NCBI GenBank assembly: GCA_964418605.1
Contig: CAYQLY010000004.1
Span: 1-64,000 of the forward strand
Source of the DNA: CAYQLY01 sp964418605
GTDB lineage: Bacteria > Bacteroidota > Bacteroidia > Cytophagales > Cyclobacteriaceae
Direction of reading: 5' to 3'
DNA: 64,000 nt
Position numbers and translations under genes: made by a program. Under the pieces are notes generated by a model that worked only from the letters and a program-made list of their open reading frames with translations, did not search any database and had not been told where the DNA came from. Each line of letters opens with the position of its first letter. The first letter of the stretch is position 1. Below, in pieces: positions 33,451 to 42,804 of this stretch.

Positions 33451-35697
33451 TTAGTTATTATAATATATTATTTTTCTAATAGCCCTATTGTAGTCTGTTA
33501 TTAACTCGCATTTGTAAATTCCATTAGGTAGTATTTTGCCGTCGTCATTTTGCCCATTCCACAAAACAGTATAATTGCCTGCTTCTTTTTCTGCATTTAC
33601 TAATGTCTTTACGAGTATTCCGTTGATATCATATACTTCTAATAGCACTAAAGAACTAGTAGGAATAGTAAAATTTATACTAGTTTCTATGCTAAATGGA
33701 TTCGGCGTATTTTGTTCTAGATTAAATTCTAATGAATTAAATAGTTTATTAGTGCTAAGTAGTTCTGTGGCTATGGGTAGTAATGGTAGACCAACTTGCC
33801 AATCTTTATAATCATTATTATCTGACAGGAGTGAACTTCTGTATATTTTTTTTCCTTCTGATGCATTAGGTAGTGTAGTGCTGCCCCAGCTTATTGGTAT
33901 ACCACAACTACTCCCTGTTTTTGCTCCACCTTCCCAAGCGACTTGATCAATGATGAGTGCAGTTTCGCTTTTAAGGATAAGTGCGTCACCATCGTTATTT
34001 AAGCCTAAAGTTAAATTGGAAAGATCAGGATAAAAACCATATTTACGGTTGAACTCTGTTCGGCTTTTAGCAATTGTAAATGTTGTTTTTCCTGGAATAG
34101 TTGTTCCTGTTGGAATAGTATAGCTTGTTCCACAACCATTATTATCTATTATTTTCCATCCTCCAACATTTATACTTGTACTACTGGTATTATAAAGTTC
34201 AAACCATTCATATAAGTTTTCATCTTCTGTAGGATCATATAAAACTGTGCTGAATAAGATACCTGGAGTAGCTGTAGTGGTGAATGTAAGCTCTCCAGAT
34301 AAAGCCATATTTCCTGCTTTATCTTTTGTCTTAATTTTATAGTAATATGATTTGCCTTGTTTCAATCCATTTATAGTTACCCTATGATTTAGAATGGTAG
34401 TTATATCTAAAGGAGTGCGATTTTTATAAGTGGCTTTTATCGTATCATATTCTATTTGAGAATCTGCTGGTTCATTTGTTATCCAGTTAATGGTTGCAGA
34501 AGTATTCGTTATATTAGTTACCGTTATAGCGGAGATAGTTGGTGGAGTTATATCTCCTGTTAATGAATAAGTTTTGGGTAGGCCAGAGGCATTTAGCTCA
34601 TTAGGACCTTTTGAAACAGCTCCATCTGCAGAAACCCTAAAACTAGTTAATCCATCTGTGCTAATTGTAATATTGCCTACACAATAACCTGTGGTAGAAG
34701 TTTTTGTACCCATAGGATCTCCTTCTTCGGTCTGGTATATGTCGCAAGCTAAAGCAGTAATACATTTGCTTTTTGCTTTTAATATAGTATCTACTACGTT
34801 TATTCGAGGAAGCTGAAAATCTGATTTTTGTCCAGCTCCTGTAGAAATTAAAGCTACTGTAGGTTTTAATAGATTGTAATAAGTGCTATTTGTACTTGAT
34901 TCACTACCATGATGATTTATCTGCATCACTTCAATACCTGCTGATGTGATTAATGGATTAGCTCCACCAGGCAAGATAGTTTTAGCGATATAGCTTTCTA
35001 TATCACATTGTCTAGTGCTAATAGGTGCGCTGGTATGCCTTCCTGTACACATACTATCTGCATAGCCTCCACCCATATCCCCAGCTATGATATATTCGAA
35101 ATTATTGTATTGAATTAATAATGCAATAGATAAATCATTTTCATTTCCATTATTACGAACGGGACCGATTCCTAGAACAGATCCTTTAACAGCTATACAT
35201 GTTGCCTTTGCACCTTTTCCTAAGGGAATCTCAGTTCCTAATGGGATGGCGGAAAGCCCTCCTGTAGTTTTAGATGCTGCATTAATAAAGTTTGTTGATG
35301 TAGTTGCTGTATAAGTTGATCCATTATAATATACTTTTCTTTTAATATCATAACCTTCTTCTAATGTTTCAGTTAATCCTGTTATATGGTCGGCATGCTG
35401 ATGGCTAGCAAACATATAATCTATTCCATCAGTAGGTTGTATACCAATACTTTTTAAAAAAGGGACTACTCTGTTTTTTCCCATTCCTTTTTCACCTCCA
35501 TCATATAATATCGTTTTTCCATCAGGGCCGATGATTAGGACCGCATTTCCCCAACCTACATTTATGCAATAAATGCGTAAACTATCAGAAGGAAGTGGGG
35601 TAGCTTTCGCTCCAAGTGATGATAAAAGAGAGACAATAACTATTAATGTCTTTAGCCCTTGTGCATTAAGCAATGGGTTAATAAATGATTTTTTCAT
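33451..35697 (-). CDS. T9SS-exported metallo-beta-lactamase-fold protein with FnIII and lamin-tail domains
   Basis: The start at 35697 gives a 748-residue protein with a signal peptide (about 10-33); the frame is open to 35733. First domain (about 38-330): ComEC/Rec2-like metallo-beta-lactamase hydrolase, with ILYDGGEKGMGKNRV, the zinc motif SHQHADHITG and later QINHHGSESSTN. Next a fibronectin type III domain (about 378-472; PTISAITVTNITNTSATINW start). Then a lamin-tail (LTD) domain (about 475-610; YEWFELYNTSSTSINVGGW). Last a T9SS C-terminal sorting domain (about 665-748): NTPNPFSIETSINFTI, VYDINGILVKTL and NGIYKCEL. So it is secreted and likely cell-anchored. The ComEC-like domain suggests nuclease or phosphodiesterase action; this is not shown. 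A TACCTTTG element (35731-35738, reverse strand) lies upstream. Confidence 0.82.
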   Translation of the reverse strand: MKKSFINPLLNAQGLKTLIVIVSLLSSLGAKATPLPSDSLRIYCINVGWGNAVLIIGPDGKTILYDGGEKGMGKNRVVPFLKSIGIQPTDGIDYMFASHQHADHITGLTETLEEGYDIKRKVYYNGSTYTATTSTNFINAASKTTGGLSAIPLGTEIPLGKGAKATCIAVKGSVLGIGPVRNNGNENDLSIALLIQYNNFEYIIAGDMGGGYADSMCTGRHTSAPISTRQCDIESYIAKTILPGGANPLITSAGIEVMQINHHGSESSTNSTYYNLLKPTVALISTGAGQKSDFQLPRINVVDTILKAKSKCITALACDIYQTEEGDPMGTKTSTTGYCVGNITISTDGLTSFRVSADGAVSKGPNELNASGLPKTYSLTGDITPPTISAITVTNITNTSATINWITNEPADSQIEYDTIKATYKNRTPLDITTILNHRVTINGLKQGKSYYYKIKTKDKAGNMALSGELTFTTTATPGILFSTVLYDPTEDENLYEWFELYNTSSTSINVGGWKIIDNNGCGTSYTIPTGTTIPGKTTFTIAKSRTEFNRKYGFYPDLSNLTLGLNNDGDALILKSETALIIDQVAWEGGAKTGSSCGIPISWGSTTLPNASEGKKIYRSSLLSDNNDYKDWQVGLPLLPIATELLSTNKLFNSLEFNLEQNTPNPFSIETSINFTIPTSSLVLLEVYDINGILVKTLVNAEKEAGNYTVLWNGQNDDGKILPNGIYKCELITDYNRAIRKIIYYNN

Positions 35698-35830
35698 AGG
35701 TAAAAAGAAAATGTTAATTAAGCTTGGACACAAAGGTAAAAGGAAGTTTCCAAAATCATGTTATGAAATTGTTATGCTTCTATTATTTTTTTCGTTAATG
35801 TAATAGTGTATGTGGTGGAGTAAAATCAAC

Positions 35831-37141
35831 TTACACTTTTGTTGTCAGCCATTTTATAAGTTGCCGATAGGTTGGTTTTTTCCCATAAATAAGAATACCA
35901 ATACGGTATATTTTACTCGCCAGCCATGTTGTTCCTATGAAGCCACCAATAAGTAGTAACATGGATAGTATAATTTGCCATGCCGGTACACCAAAAGGAA
36001 GTCGTACCATCATGATGATAGGAGAGGATATAGGTATGATAGAAAGCCAAAAAGCGAGATGTCCATCGGGGTCTCGTATAACAAATTGAGCAAATATGAG
36101 TGATAAAATAATTGGCATAGTGATAGGCAGCATGAATTGTTGTGTATCTGCTTCGCTATCTACCGCTGATCCTATGGCTGCAAATAATGATGCATAAAAT
36201 AAATAACCTCCAATAAAATAAAATATAAAGCATCCGAGTATAAGTGGAAGATTGATAGACTCCATAGCTTTTTTTATTTCTATAATAGTTTGTTGCTGTG
36301 TATTTATAGTGGAGTTATTTTGAGTTTGTGTTACTGTATATTCAGTTTCTATTGGTGTTTTTTGAGAAGGTTGAAAATAGTTGGTTATGCCTATATAAAT
36401 AGTCCCTGATAGTATAACCCAGGCAATAATTTGTGTAAATCCAACAGAAGCTATTCCTGTAATTTTCCCCATCATTAATTGAAATGGTTTAACAGATGAT
36501 ACAACGACTTCAATGATTCGGTTTGTTTTTTCTTCAATAACGCCACGCATGACCTGTGCACCATAAACAAATATAAACATGTAGGTTAAAAATGCAAATA
36601 CAAATCCAGCACTCGTAGCAGCTACAGCGCTGCTGCTTTTTTCTCCTTTTTCCGACAAGTTGATGGTTTCAATAGAAATGGATGCTTTTATTTTTTCTAA
36701 AATAGATTTATCAATACCTGCTTTTTTCATACGCAGATTTTCGATTTCAGTAGTAATAATTCGTTCAATGAGCATTTGATTATCTAAGCTTGGGCTTTTT
36801 TCAGAAAAAAATTGAAAACCTATGGGTTGATCTATATTGAAATTAGGGATGTAAAGAAGACCGTCGTAGGAAGATTTTAAAAGTTTGGTTTTAGCTTCTT
36901 TTAAATCTACAGTACTATAAACAAATTCCAGCTGATCGCTTTGTGGAAATTTTTGATTAAATAGGTTGCTTTCATCAATGACTTGGATTCTTTTTTTTTC
37001 TACTTTTATTTTATTGATAAGAATAGGGGCAAGAATAAGTAATGAAAATAAAAGAGGGCCGACGAATGTCATAACAATAAATGATTTTTTACGCACTCTT
37101 GTGAGATATTCACGTTGGGCAATAAGAATTATTTTTTTCAT
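35831..37141 (-). CDS. ABC-2 type transporter permease (NatB-like)
   Basis: A 436-residue inner-membrane protein of the ABC2_membrane_3/NatB group. It starts MKKIILIAQREYLTRVRKKSF, as is usual, with a first helix at about 23-43, a large extracytoplasmic segment (about 45-180) and five further helices in the C-terminal half (about 178-425). A motif RGVIEEKTNRIIEVVVSSVKP (about 200-220) is typical of this family's coupling helix. With the ATPase encoded 16 bases upstream it forms an exporter; the Na+ substrate of NatAB is only one possibility. Confidence 0.9.
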   Translation of the reverse strand: MKKIILIAQREYLTRVRKKSFIVMTFVGPLLFSLLILAPILINKIKVEKKRIQVIDESNLFNQKFPQSDQLEFVYSTVDLKEAKTKLLKSSYDGLLYIPNFNIDQPIGFQFFSEKSPSLDNQMLIERIITTEIENLRMKKAGIDKSILEKIKASISIETINLSEKGEKSSSAVAATSAGFVFAFLTYMFIFVYGAQVMRGVIEEKTNRIIEVVVSSVKPFQLMMGKITGIASVGFTQIIAWVILSGTIYIGITNYFQPSQKTPIETEYTVTQTQNNSTINTQQQTIIEIKKAMESINLPLILGCFIFYFIGGYLFYASLFAAIGSAVDSEADTQQFMLPITMPIILSLIFAQFVIRDPDGHLAFWLSIIPISSPIIMMVRLPFGVPAWQIILSMLLLIGGFIGTTWLASKIYRIGILIYGKKPTYRQLIKWLTTKV

Positions 37142-37157
37142 ATTGTGAGTAGGTAAT

Positions 37158-38072
37158 TTATTTTTTTGATTCGTTTACTTTTTGAATAAAAATATCTTTT
37201 ATACTAGGTATTTGTTCTTCTACTTTATAAATGGTAGCATGATTCATGATTAGTTGGAGTAATTCATTGTTTGTAATTGATGATTTTAGTTCCAATGTGG
37301 TATGTATGTGATTGTTTTCCATACTATATGAATCTAATATAGTGAATGATGTTGAATGATTTGTTGGAATTGGTTGATCTGTCTCAATACTGAATAAATT
37401 GTGTTTATATGAATTTTTAATATCGTGAACTTTTCCTTCTACTATTTTTTGAGATTGGTTAATTAAAACCATATAGTCACAGAGTTCTTCTACGGATTCC
37501 ATACGATGGGTAGAAAAAATGATGCTTTTGCCTTCTTTTTTTAATTGAATAATTTCATCTTTGATTAAATTGGCATTAATAGGATCAAATCCTGAAAAAG
37601 GTTCATCAAGAATGATGAGGTCTGGATCATGAATAATTGCAGCAATAAACTGTACTTTTTGTTGCATGCCTTTTGAAAGCTCTTCTATCTTTTTCCCCCA
37701 CCAACTTTCCATATCTAATTTTTTTAACCACTTTTTTACTTTTTCTAATGCGATAGGATAAGAGAGGCCTTTTAACTGTGCAAGGTATAGAAGTTGTTCA
37801 CCTACTTTCATTTTTTTATATAGGCCACGTTCTTCAGGCATATAGCCCATATGAAGGACATGCTTGCGGCTAAGTTTTTCATCATTAAACAAAACAGAGC
37901 CTTCGTCAGGCATAAAAATTTGAGTGATGATTCGGATCAATGTTGTTTTGCCTGCACCATTAGGGCCAAGCAGTCCTACAATGCTCTGGCGAGGAATGGT
38001 AATGGAAACATGATCCAGAGCTTTGTGATCGACGAATGTTTTTGATAGATTGATGGACTTTAAAATAGTCAT
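37158..38072 (-). CDS. ABC transporter ATP-binding protein (NatA-like)
   Basis: A 304-residue ABC ATPase. Walker A is GPNGAGKTTL (about 35-44), the Q-loop region follows, the signature is ELSKGMQQKVQF (about 128-139), Walker B is LIILDEPFSG (about 150-159) and the H-loop is FSTHRME (about 181-187). A C-terminal extension of about 85 residues (DUF4162-like) is typical of ABC-2 exporters. It is the first gene of the pair with the permease, separated by 16 bases. Confidence 0.93.
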   Translation of the reverse strand: MTILKSINLSKTFVDHKALDHVSITIPRQSIVGLLGPNGAGKTTLIRIITQIFMPDEGSVLFNDEKLSRKHVLHMGYMPEERGLYKKMKVGEQLLYLAQLKGLSYPIALEKVKKWLKKLDMESWWGKKIEELSKGMQQKVQFIAAIIHDPDLIILDEPFSGFDPINANLIKDEIIQLKKEGKSIIFSTHRMESVEELCDYMVLINQSQKIVEGKVHDIKNSYKHNLFSIETDQPIPTNHSTSFTILDSYSMENNHIHTTLELKSSITNNELLQLIMNHATIYKVEEQIPSIKDIFIQKVNESKK

Positions 38073-38092
38073 TTTTATAGAGGATCAATAAG

Positions 38093-38665
38093 TTAAATAT
38101 CTTTTTTAGGACTCTCTTTTTTTAAGTGTTTTTTTAATTTTTTTCGGAGCTTTTCTATAAGCTCAATTTGAACCTTTTGTATATCGAGAAGACTTTTTAG
38201 CTGATCAGTCATGAGTAGGTCCATTTTTTGATGGAGGTGACGTATTTCTATTTCTGCTTTTAGGTTAATCATGTAATCGTTTTCTGCGCGTTGACGATCT
38301 TTTTGTTCTTTTCGGTTTTGGCTCATCATAATCACGGGCGCTTGTAAAGCAGCGATGCATGATAAAATAAGGTTTAGTAAAATGAAAGGATAAGGGTCGA
38401 AAGGTTTTGCAATCAATATAATAGTGTTGACTATAATCCAAGCTGCAAGTATAGAACAAAACATAATGATAAACTTCCAGCTTCCTCCAAATGTTGCAAT
38501 CTTATCGGCTAGCTTTTGTCCTTTGGTTAACTTTTCTTCTTTTTCAAATAATGCTTGAGTAATACTGTCTTCTTCCTTGATTGCATTAGCAATTACTTGG
38601 TGCAGTTTTTTTATTTCTTCATCTTCTGTTTGAAGCAAAGTTTTCATATAATCTTTATGTTGCAT
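38093..38665 (-). CDS. DUF1003 membrane protein
   Basis: A 190-residue protein with a soluble N-terminus, two central membrane helices (about 66-86 and 93-113) and a basic helical C-terminus that may form a coiled coil. The DUF1003 signature is plain: TKGQKLADKIATFGGSWKFII (about 47-67), then NLILSCIAALQAPVIMMSQNR (about 99-119) and DRQRAENDYMINLKAE. The family is of unknown function. It sits between the ABC exporter and sufS on the same strand, 20 bases before the ATPase start, and might share a transcript with either. Confidence 0.9.
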   Translation of the reverse strand: MQHKDYMKTLLQTEDEEIKKLHQVIANAIKEEDSITQALFEKEEKLTKGQKLADKIATFGGSWKFIIMFCSILAAWIIVNTIILIAKPFDPYPFILLNLILSCIAALQAPVIMMSQNRKEQKDRQRAENDYMINLKAEIEIRHLHQKMDLLMTDQLKSLLDIQKVQIELIEKLRKKLKKHLKKESPKKDI

Positions 38666-38712
38666 ATGAAAGAATGTTTTTGTAATTATACTAGCCTAAA
38701 GTTAATGATTTT

Positions 38713-39936
38713 TTAACGTAATTTTTTTATAACTGAGTATAAGGTATCTACAAATTTGTCTATTTCTTTTTTTGTATTATAAAATGCAAAAGACGCACGT
38801 GTTGTTCCAGAGATATGAAAGCGTTGCATTAAAGGCTGGGTGCAGTGATGGCCAGTACGTACGGCGATACCTTCTTGATCAAGTAAAGTGCCTATATCAA
38901 AATGGTGTATACCATCAATGATAAATGCAATGATGGCTATTTTTTCTTTGGCTTCACCGATGATTTTTAAGCCTGGAATAGAGGTTAGTTTTTGTGTAGC
39001 ATAGATAAGTAACTCATGTTCGTATGCTGCTAATTCTTTTTTATTGAATGAATTCAAATAATCTATAGCATATTTGAATGCGATCACATCGGCAATATTT
39101 GGTGTGCCTGCTTCAAATTTGAATGGTAAGTCATTGAATGTTGTTTTTTTATAGGTTACTTCTTTGATCATTTCTCCTCCTCCTAAAAATGGATTCATTT
39201 TCTCTAGGATTTCTTTTTTACCATATAATACTCCAACTCCTGTAGGTCCATAGAGTTTATGTGCTGAAAAAGTATAAAAATCACAATCTAATTGTTGAAC
39301 ATCCACATCGATATGAGCAACGGCTTGTGCGCCATCAATCAATACTTTTGCTTTTGCTTGATGAGCTAAATCAATAATTTCTTTAATTGGATTGATTGTC
39401 CCTAGTGTATTGGAAACATGATTGATACATACTAATTTAGTTTTAGGAGAAAGTAATTTTTGATACTCATCGAGTTCTATTTCTCCTTTGTCATTGATGG
39501 GTATAATTTTTACTCTAATTCCTTTTTCTTCTGCAAGAATGTGCCAAGGTACAATATCCGCATGATGTTCCATTGCAGAGATAAGTATTTCATCATTTTT
39601 TTGTAGGAATTTTCTTCCCCATCCATGCGCGACTAAATTGATTGCTTCGGTTGTACTTTTTGTAAAAATTATTTCTTCACTATGTTTCGCATGAATGAAG
39701 GACTGAATAGTTTGTCTTGTTTCTTCATAAGCTGCAGTTGCTTTTTCAGCTAAGTGATGAGCGCCGCGGTGAATATTCGAATTGATCCGTGTATAATAAT
39801 TTACAAGTGCATCGATGACGACTTGTGGTTTTTGTGTAGTCGCCGCGTTATCAAAGTAAATCAGTGGTTTTCCATTTATTTTTTCTTGAAGGATAGGAAA
39901 ATCATTTCGAATAATTTGGATGGGAAATTTTGTCAT
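38713..39936 (-). CDS. sufS: Cysteine desulfurase SufS
   Basis: A 407-residue PLP enzyme that removes sulfur from cysteine for Fe-S cluster assembly. It opens with YFDNAATTQKP (about 26-36). The PLP-binding lysine is in TFSAHKLYGPTG (about 218-229), and the catalytic Cys in AVRTGHHCTQPL (about 355-366), with the short group II loop. It is the last gene of the SUF operon (sufB-x-sufC-y-sufD-z-sufS), lying 211 bases after sufD rather than directly after it; that gap holds a signal-peptide micro-ORF. Confidence 0.96.
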   Translation of the reverse strand: MTKFPIQIIRNDFPILQEKINGKPLIYFDNAATTQKPQVVIDALVNYYTRINSNIHRGAHHLAEKATAAYEETRQTIQSFIHAKHSEEIIFTKSTTEAINLVAHGWGRKFLQKNDEILISAMEHHADIVPWHILAEEKGIRVKIIPINDKGEIELDEYQKLLSPKTKLVCINHVSNTLGTINPIKEIIDLAHQAKAKVLIDGAQAVAHIDVDVQQLDCDFYTFSAHKLYGPTGVGVLYGKKEILEKMNPFLGGGEMIKEVTYKKTTFNDLPFKFEAGTPNIADVIAFKYAIDYLNSFNKKELAAYEHELLIYATQKLTSIPGLKIIGEAKEKIAIIAFIIDGIHHFDIGTLLDQEGIAVRTGHHCTQPLMQRFHISGTTRASFAFYNTKKEIDKFVDTLYSVIKKLR

Positions 39937-39945
39937 TTGTTGGCT

Positions 39946-40123
39946 TCAGTTAAGCAAATTGTTTGGCGTTTCTCTCTTTTCAAATTTGCAAATTTTGTTA
40001 AAAGATTCTCCATCGATTGGAGGTTTTTTGCAACTAATATGTAATTCGTGCATTTTCTTGAGCATGAATGAAAGAAGAATAAAAAAAGAAAAGAAAAAAC
40101 AAAAATAGGCTTATTTTTTTCAT
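39946..40123 (-). pseudogene. Signal-peptide micro-ORF, possibly a broken secreted-protein gene
   Basis: In the 211-base sufD-sufS gap the reverse strand has an ATG at 40123 opening a 29-residue frame (stop 40034-40036). It is nearly all signal peptide: basic MKK, a long Leu/Phe core, and a typical cleavage end IHAQ. An overlapping frame (ATG 40065, stop at 39946-39948, 39 residues, containing HISCKKPPIDGES) continues to just before sufS. One shift near 40040-40065 would join them into a small secreted protein. Either a remnant, a sequencing error, or a real micro-peptide; low certainty. Confidence 0.3.
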
Positions 40124-40147
40124 ACAGAATTTTAAATGCCGATGTTG

Positions 40148-41473
40148 TTAGAAGAGTGAATTTTGCATTCTTTCCATGATTAATTCTTCTAAATGTGTTT
40201 TTAATCTTTCTGGTTTAATTTTATCAATAATTTCTTTGGCAAAAGCTTGTATCAATAATTTTTTAGCTTCTTGTTCTGAAATTCCTCGAGATCGTAAATA
40301 AAAAATAGCTTCTTGATCAAGCTGACCAGTTGTGGACCCATGCGAGCATTTTACATCATTGGCCCATATTTCGAGTTGGGGTTTACTATCCATTGAAGCG
40401 TCTGAAGAAAGAAGGATATTTTTATTCGATTGAAATGCATTCGTTTTTTGTGCGTATGGTCGCACAAAAATTTTCCCATTAAATACACCTTTGGCTTTAT
40501 TACTAATAATGCCTTTGTATAGTTCATTACTTAAACAATTGGGTTTGATATGATCTACAATTGTATGGTTATCTACATGCATTTTATCATTTAATATATA
40601 TAGTCCATACATGTTGGCTTGCGCATATTCTTCATTTAAACGTATATTTAAGTTATTACGAGTAAATGATCCATTTAAAGTAATGGTGTGATGGGTAAAA
40701 GAACTATTCTTTTTTTGCCAAACTTCAGTTGTGGCAACTTGTAAACTGGTTGAAACATCATTTTGAATTTTATAACAGGTCGCGTGGGCATTTTCTTCCA
40801 ACGCTATCTCTGTTATCATGTTTGTAAAAGCAATATGATTTCCAATGCTATGCGTGTTCTCTATTAGTTCTATTTGGCTATTTTTTCCTACAACGCATAA
40901 TAGTCTTGGTTGGATGATCTTATTTGTTTCTTTTATTTCGTTGATGAAATGAATGGAAATTGGTTTGGCTACTTTTTTATGATCAGGAGTATAAATGAAT
41001 AGCCCGTCTTGAATAGAAGCAGTATTAAGAGAAGTAAAAATATCAGCTTCATAAGAAGCTATTTTTCCTAAGTATCGTTCCATAAGATGTGTATGGTGTT
41101 GATACGCTTCTTGGAATGATTCTATAACTACTTCATTGGCAGGGCTGATGATATGGGAAAGTTCTTTATTAAATATCCCATTTACAATAACAATTACATT
41201 GGCATTCCAGTTTTTAATTAAAAAAGGTTGAATCGTTTTCTCTTCAATTGTATCGTTTATATTTTCAAAAAAGGAATAGGTGTTTTTTAAAATAGAATCA
41301 ATAGATGTGTATTTCCACTCTTCGTGTTTAGTGGTTGGAAAATTTAATGATTCGAATTTTTCAAATGCATTCTTTTTTAACTGTTTAATATAGTTGGGAT
41401 AGTGAACAATTTGCTCTGTATTTTTAATTTTTTTATAAACTGTTTCTTTTTCTTTAAAATTAATGGTATTCAT
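40148..41473 (-). CDS. sufD: Fe-S cluster assembly protein SufD
   Basis: A 441-residue member of the SufB/SufD family and scaffold partner of SufB and SufC. The right-handed beta-helix core (about 150-370) carries repeated short strands, and the C-terminus has the SufD signature DVKCSHGSTTGQLDQEAIFYLRSRGI (given as about 367-392; key residues C, H, G, D). The N-terminal region (EHEEWKYTSID, about 50-60) is also typical. Four bases separate it from the pentapeptide-repeat gene upstream, so it is co-translated in the operon. Confidence 0.95.
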   Translation of the reverse strand: MNTINFKEKETVYKKIKNTEQIVHYPNYIKQLKKNAFEKFESLNFPTTKHEEWKYTSIDSILKNTYSFFENINDTIEEKTIQPFLIKNWNANVIVIVNGIFNKELSHIISPANEVVIESFQEAYQHHTHLMERYLGKIASYEADIFTSLNTASIQDGLFIYTPDHKKVAKPISIHFINEIKETNKIIQPRLLCVVGKNSQIELIENTHSIGNHIAFTNMITEIALEENAHATCYKIQNDVSTSLQVATTEVWQKKNSSFTHHTITLNGSFTRNNLNIRLNEEYAQANMYGLYILNDKMHVDNHTIVDHIKPNCLSNELYKGIISNKAKGVFNGKIFVRPYAQKTNAFQSNKNILLSSDASMDSKPQLEIWANDVKCSHGSTTGQLDQEAIFYLRSRGISEQEAKKLLIQAFAKEIIDKIKPERLKTHLEELIMERMQNSLF

Positions 41474-41476
41474 GAG

Positions 41477-42043
41477 TTAGTCAAAAATAGCGTTTTCTAA
41501 AATAGCATTTCGAAAAGAGGTTCCATCATCGATGATGCAGCCTTTAAAATTAGCGCCTGTTAAATTACAATTTTCAAAATCGGCATGTTTTAAAGTAGCT
41601 CCTTGAAAATCACAATTAATCATATCCGATCGAGAGAAATCGACTCGATTTAAGTTTGCATTTTTGAAAATAGATTCATTTAAAATAGAATCTACAAATA
41701 GGGAGCCTTCTAAATTTGAATTAAGCCAGTCTTTCTTCTCAGCGTAAACTTGTGCACAGTTGGCATAGCTCAGATTTATATTTTTTAGTTCTAATTTTTC
41801 AAGATTGTGAAGAGATAGTAGAGCTTGATCTTTACGGTCAGATGGAGTATTGGGCTTAGTCTGTTTAGAATGTTTTAAATAAATGCCTAGTATCAAATCT
41901 TCTGTTAGTGATAATATTTCCCATCTTCCGCCTTCGACCCCAGATTCTAGAAATTTTTTATGGTTAGCCATTATTTCAATGAAATTAGAGGGTAAGAGAA
42001 AATGATCTTTCGCTTGTTTTGTTCGGGTTTTAAATAATGACAT
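41477..42043 (-). CDS. Pentapeptide-repeat protein inside the suf operon
   Basis: A 188-residue protein; residues about 100-188 form pentapeptide repeats of the A(D/N)LxX type (ESIFKNANLNRVDFSRSD, then CDFQGATLKHADFENCNLTGANFKG positions about 128-175), which fold as a right-handed quadrilateral beta-helix. The first 95 residues are helical and unrecognised. Pentapeptide proteins bind DNA gyrase in some cases (Qnr, MfpA), but most have unknown roles. It is firmly in the operon, 12 bases after sufC and four before sufD. This places its expression with Fe-S cluster assembly. Confidence 0.8.
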   Translation of the reverse strand: MSLFKTRTKQAKDHFLLPSNFIEIMANHKKFLESGVEGGRWEILSLTEDLILGIYLKHSKQTKPNTPSDRKDQALLSLHNLEKLELKNINLSYANCAQVYAEKKDWLNSNLEGSLFVDSILNESIFKNANLNRVDFSRSDMINCDFQGATLKHADFENCNLTGANFKGCIIDDGTSFRNAILENAIFD

Positions 42044-42055
42044 ATTAAAATAATA

Positions 42056-42796
42056 TTAATTTTTAATCCAATCGTATCCTTTTTCTTCTAATTCTAATGC
42101 AAGTTCTTTAGCTCCTGATTTGACAATTTTTCCTTTATATAAAACGTGTACATAATCTGGCACAATGTAGTCGAGCAACCGCTGGTAATGGGTAATGAGT
42201 AGGATGGCATTGTCTTTTGTTTTTAATTGGGTGACACCATTGGCTACTATACGTAAAGCGTCAATATCTAGACCGGAATCAGTTTCATCTAGTATGGCTA
42301 GCTTAGGTTCGAGCATAGCCATTTGAAAAATTTCATTCTTCTTTTTTTCTCCTCCGGAAAATCCTTCGTTGAGCGGGCGGCTTAATAAACTTTGATCGAT
42401 GTTGATGAGTTTCATTTTCTCTTTGACTAGTCCTAAAAATTGGACTGCATCGAGTGGCTCTAGTTTTTTATATTTTCGAATTTCATTGATTGCTGTTTTT
42501 AAAAAATTAGTACTACTTACTCCTGGAATTTCCACTGGGTATTGAAACGCTAGAAATATTCCTTCTGCTGCTCGTTCTTCAGGTGCTAACTCGAGTAAAT
42601 CTCTACCTAAAAAAATAACTTCACCATCTGTAATTTCATATTCTTCACGGCCAGCTAATACAGAAGCCAAGGTGCTTTTCCCTGAGCCGTTAGGTCCCAT
42701 GATGGCATGAACTTCTCCTGGTTTAATTGTTAAATTAATTCCATTTAAAATTTCTTTTCCTTCAATGGAGGCTTTTAGATTTTTTATTTCAAGCAT
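42056..42796 (-). CDS. sufC: Fe-S cluster assembly ATPase SufC
   Basis: A 246-residue ABC-type ATPase of the SufBCD scaffold. Walker A is MGPNGSGKSTLASVLAG (about 33-49), the signature GFSGGEKKKNEIFQM (about 145-159) and Walker B AILDETDSGLD (about 166-176), where the ETDSGLD wording is SufC-specific. The segment FQYPVEIPGVS (about 87-97) is also diagnostic. Full length. Eight bases separate it from the small secreted-protein gene upstream. Confidence 0.97.
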   Translation of the reverse strand: MLEIKNLKASIEGKEILNGINLTIKPGEVHAIMGPNGSGKSTLASVLAGREEYEITDGEVIFLGRDLLELAPEERAAEGIFLAFQYPVEIPGVSSTNFLKTAINEIRKYKKLEPLDAVQFLGLVKEKMKLINIDQSLLSRPLNEGFSGGEKKKNEIFQMAMLEPKLAILDETDSGLDIDALRIVANGVTQLKTKDNAILLITHYQRLLDYIVPDYVHVLYKGKIVKSGAKELALELEEKGYDWIKN

Positions 42797-42804
42797 AATG
42801 TTAT

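Noticed and set aside
39920..40108. Forward frames of about 60-96 codons over the sufD-sufS gap
   Set aside because: Products are random Phe/Ser/Lys-rich sequence and partly antisense to sufS; the reverse-strand signal-peptide reading is more sensible.
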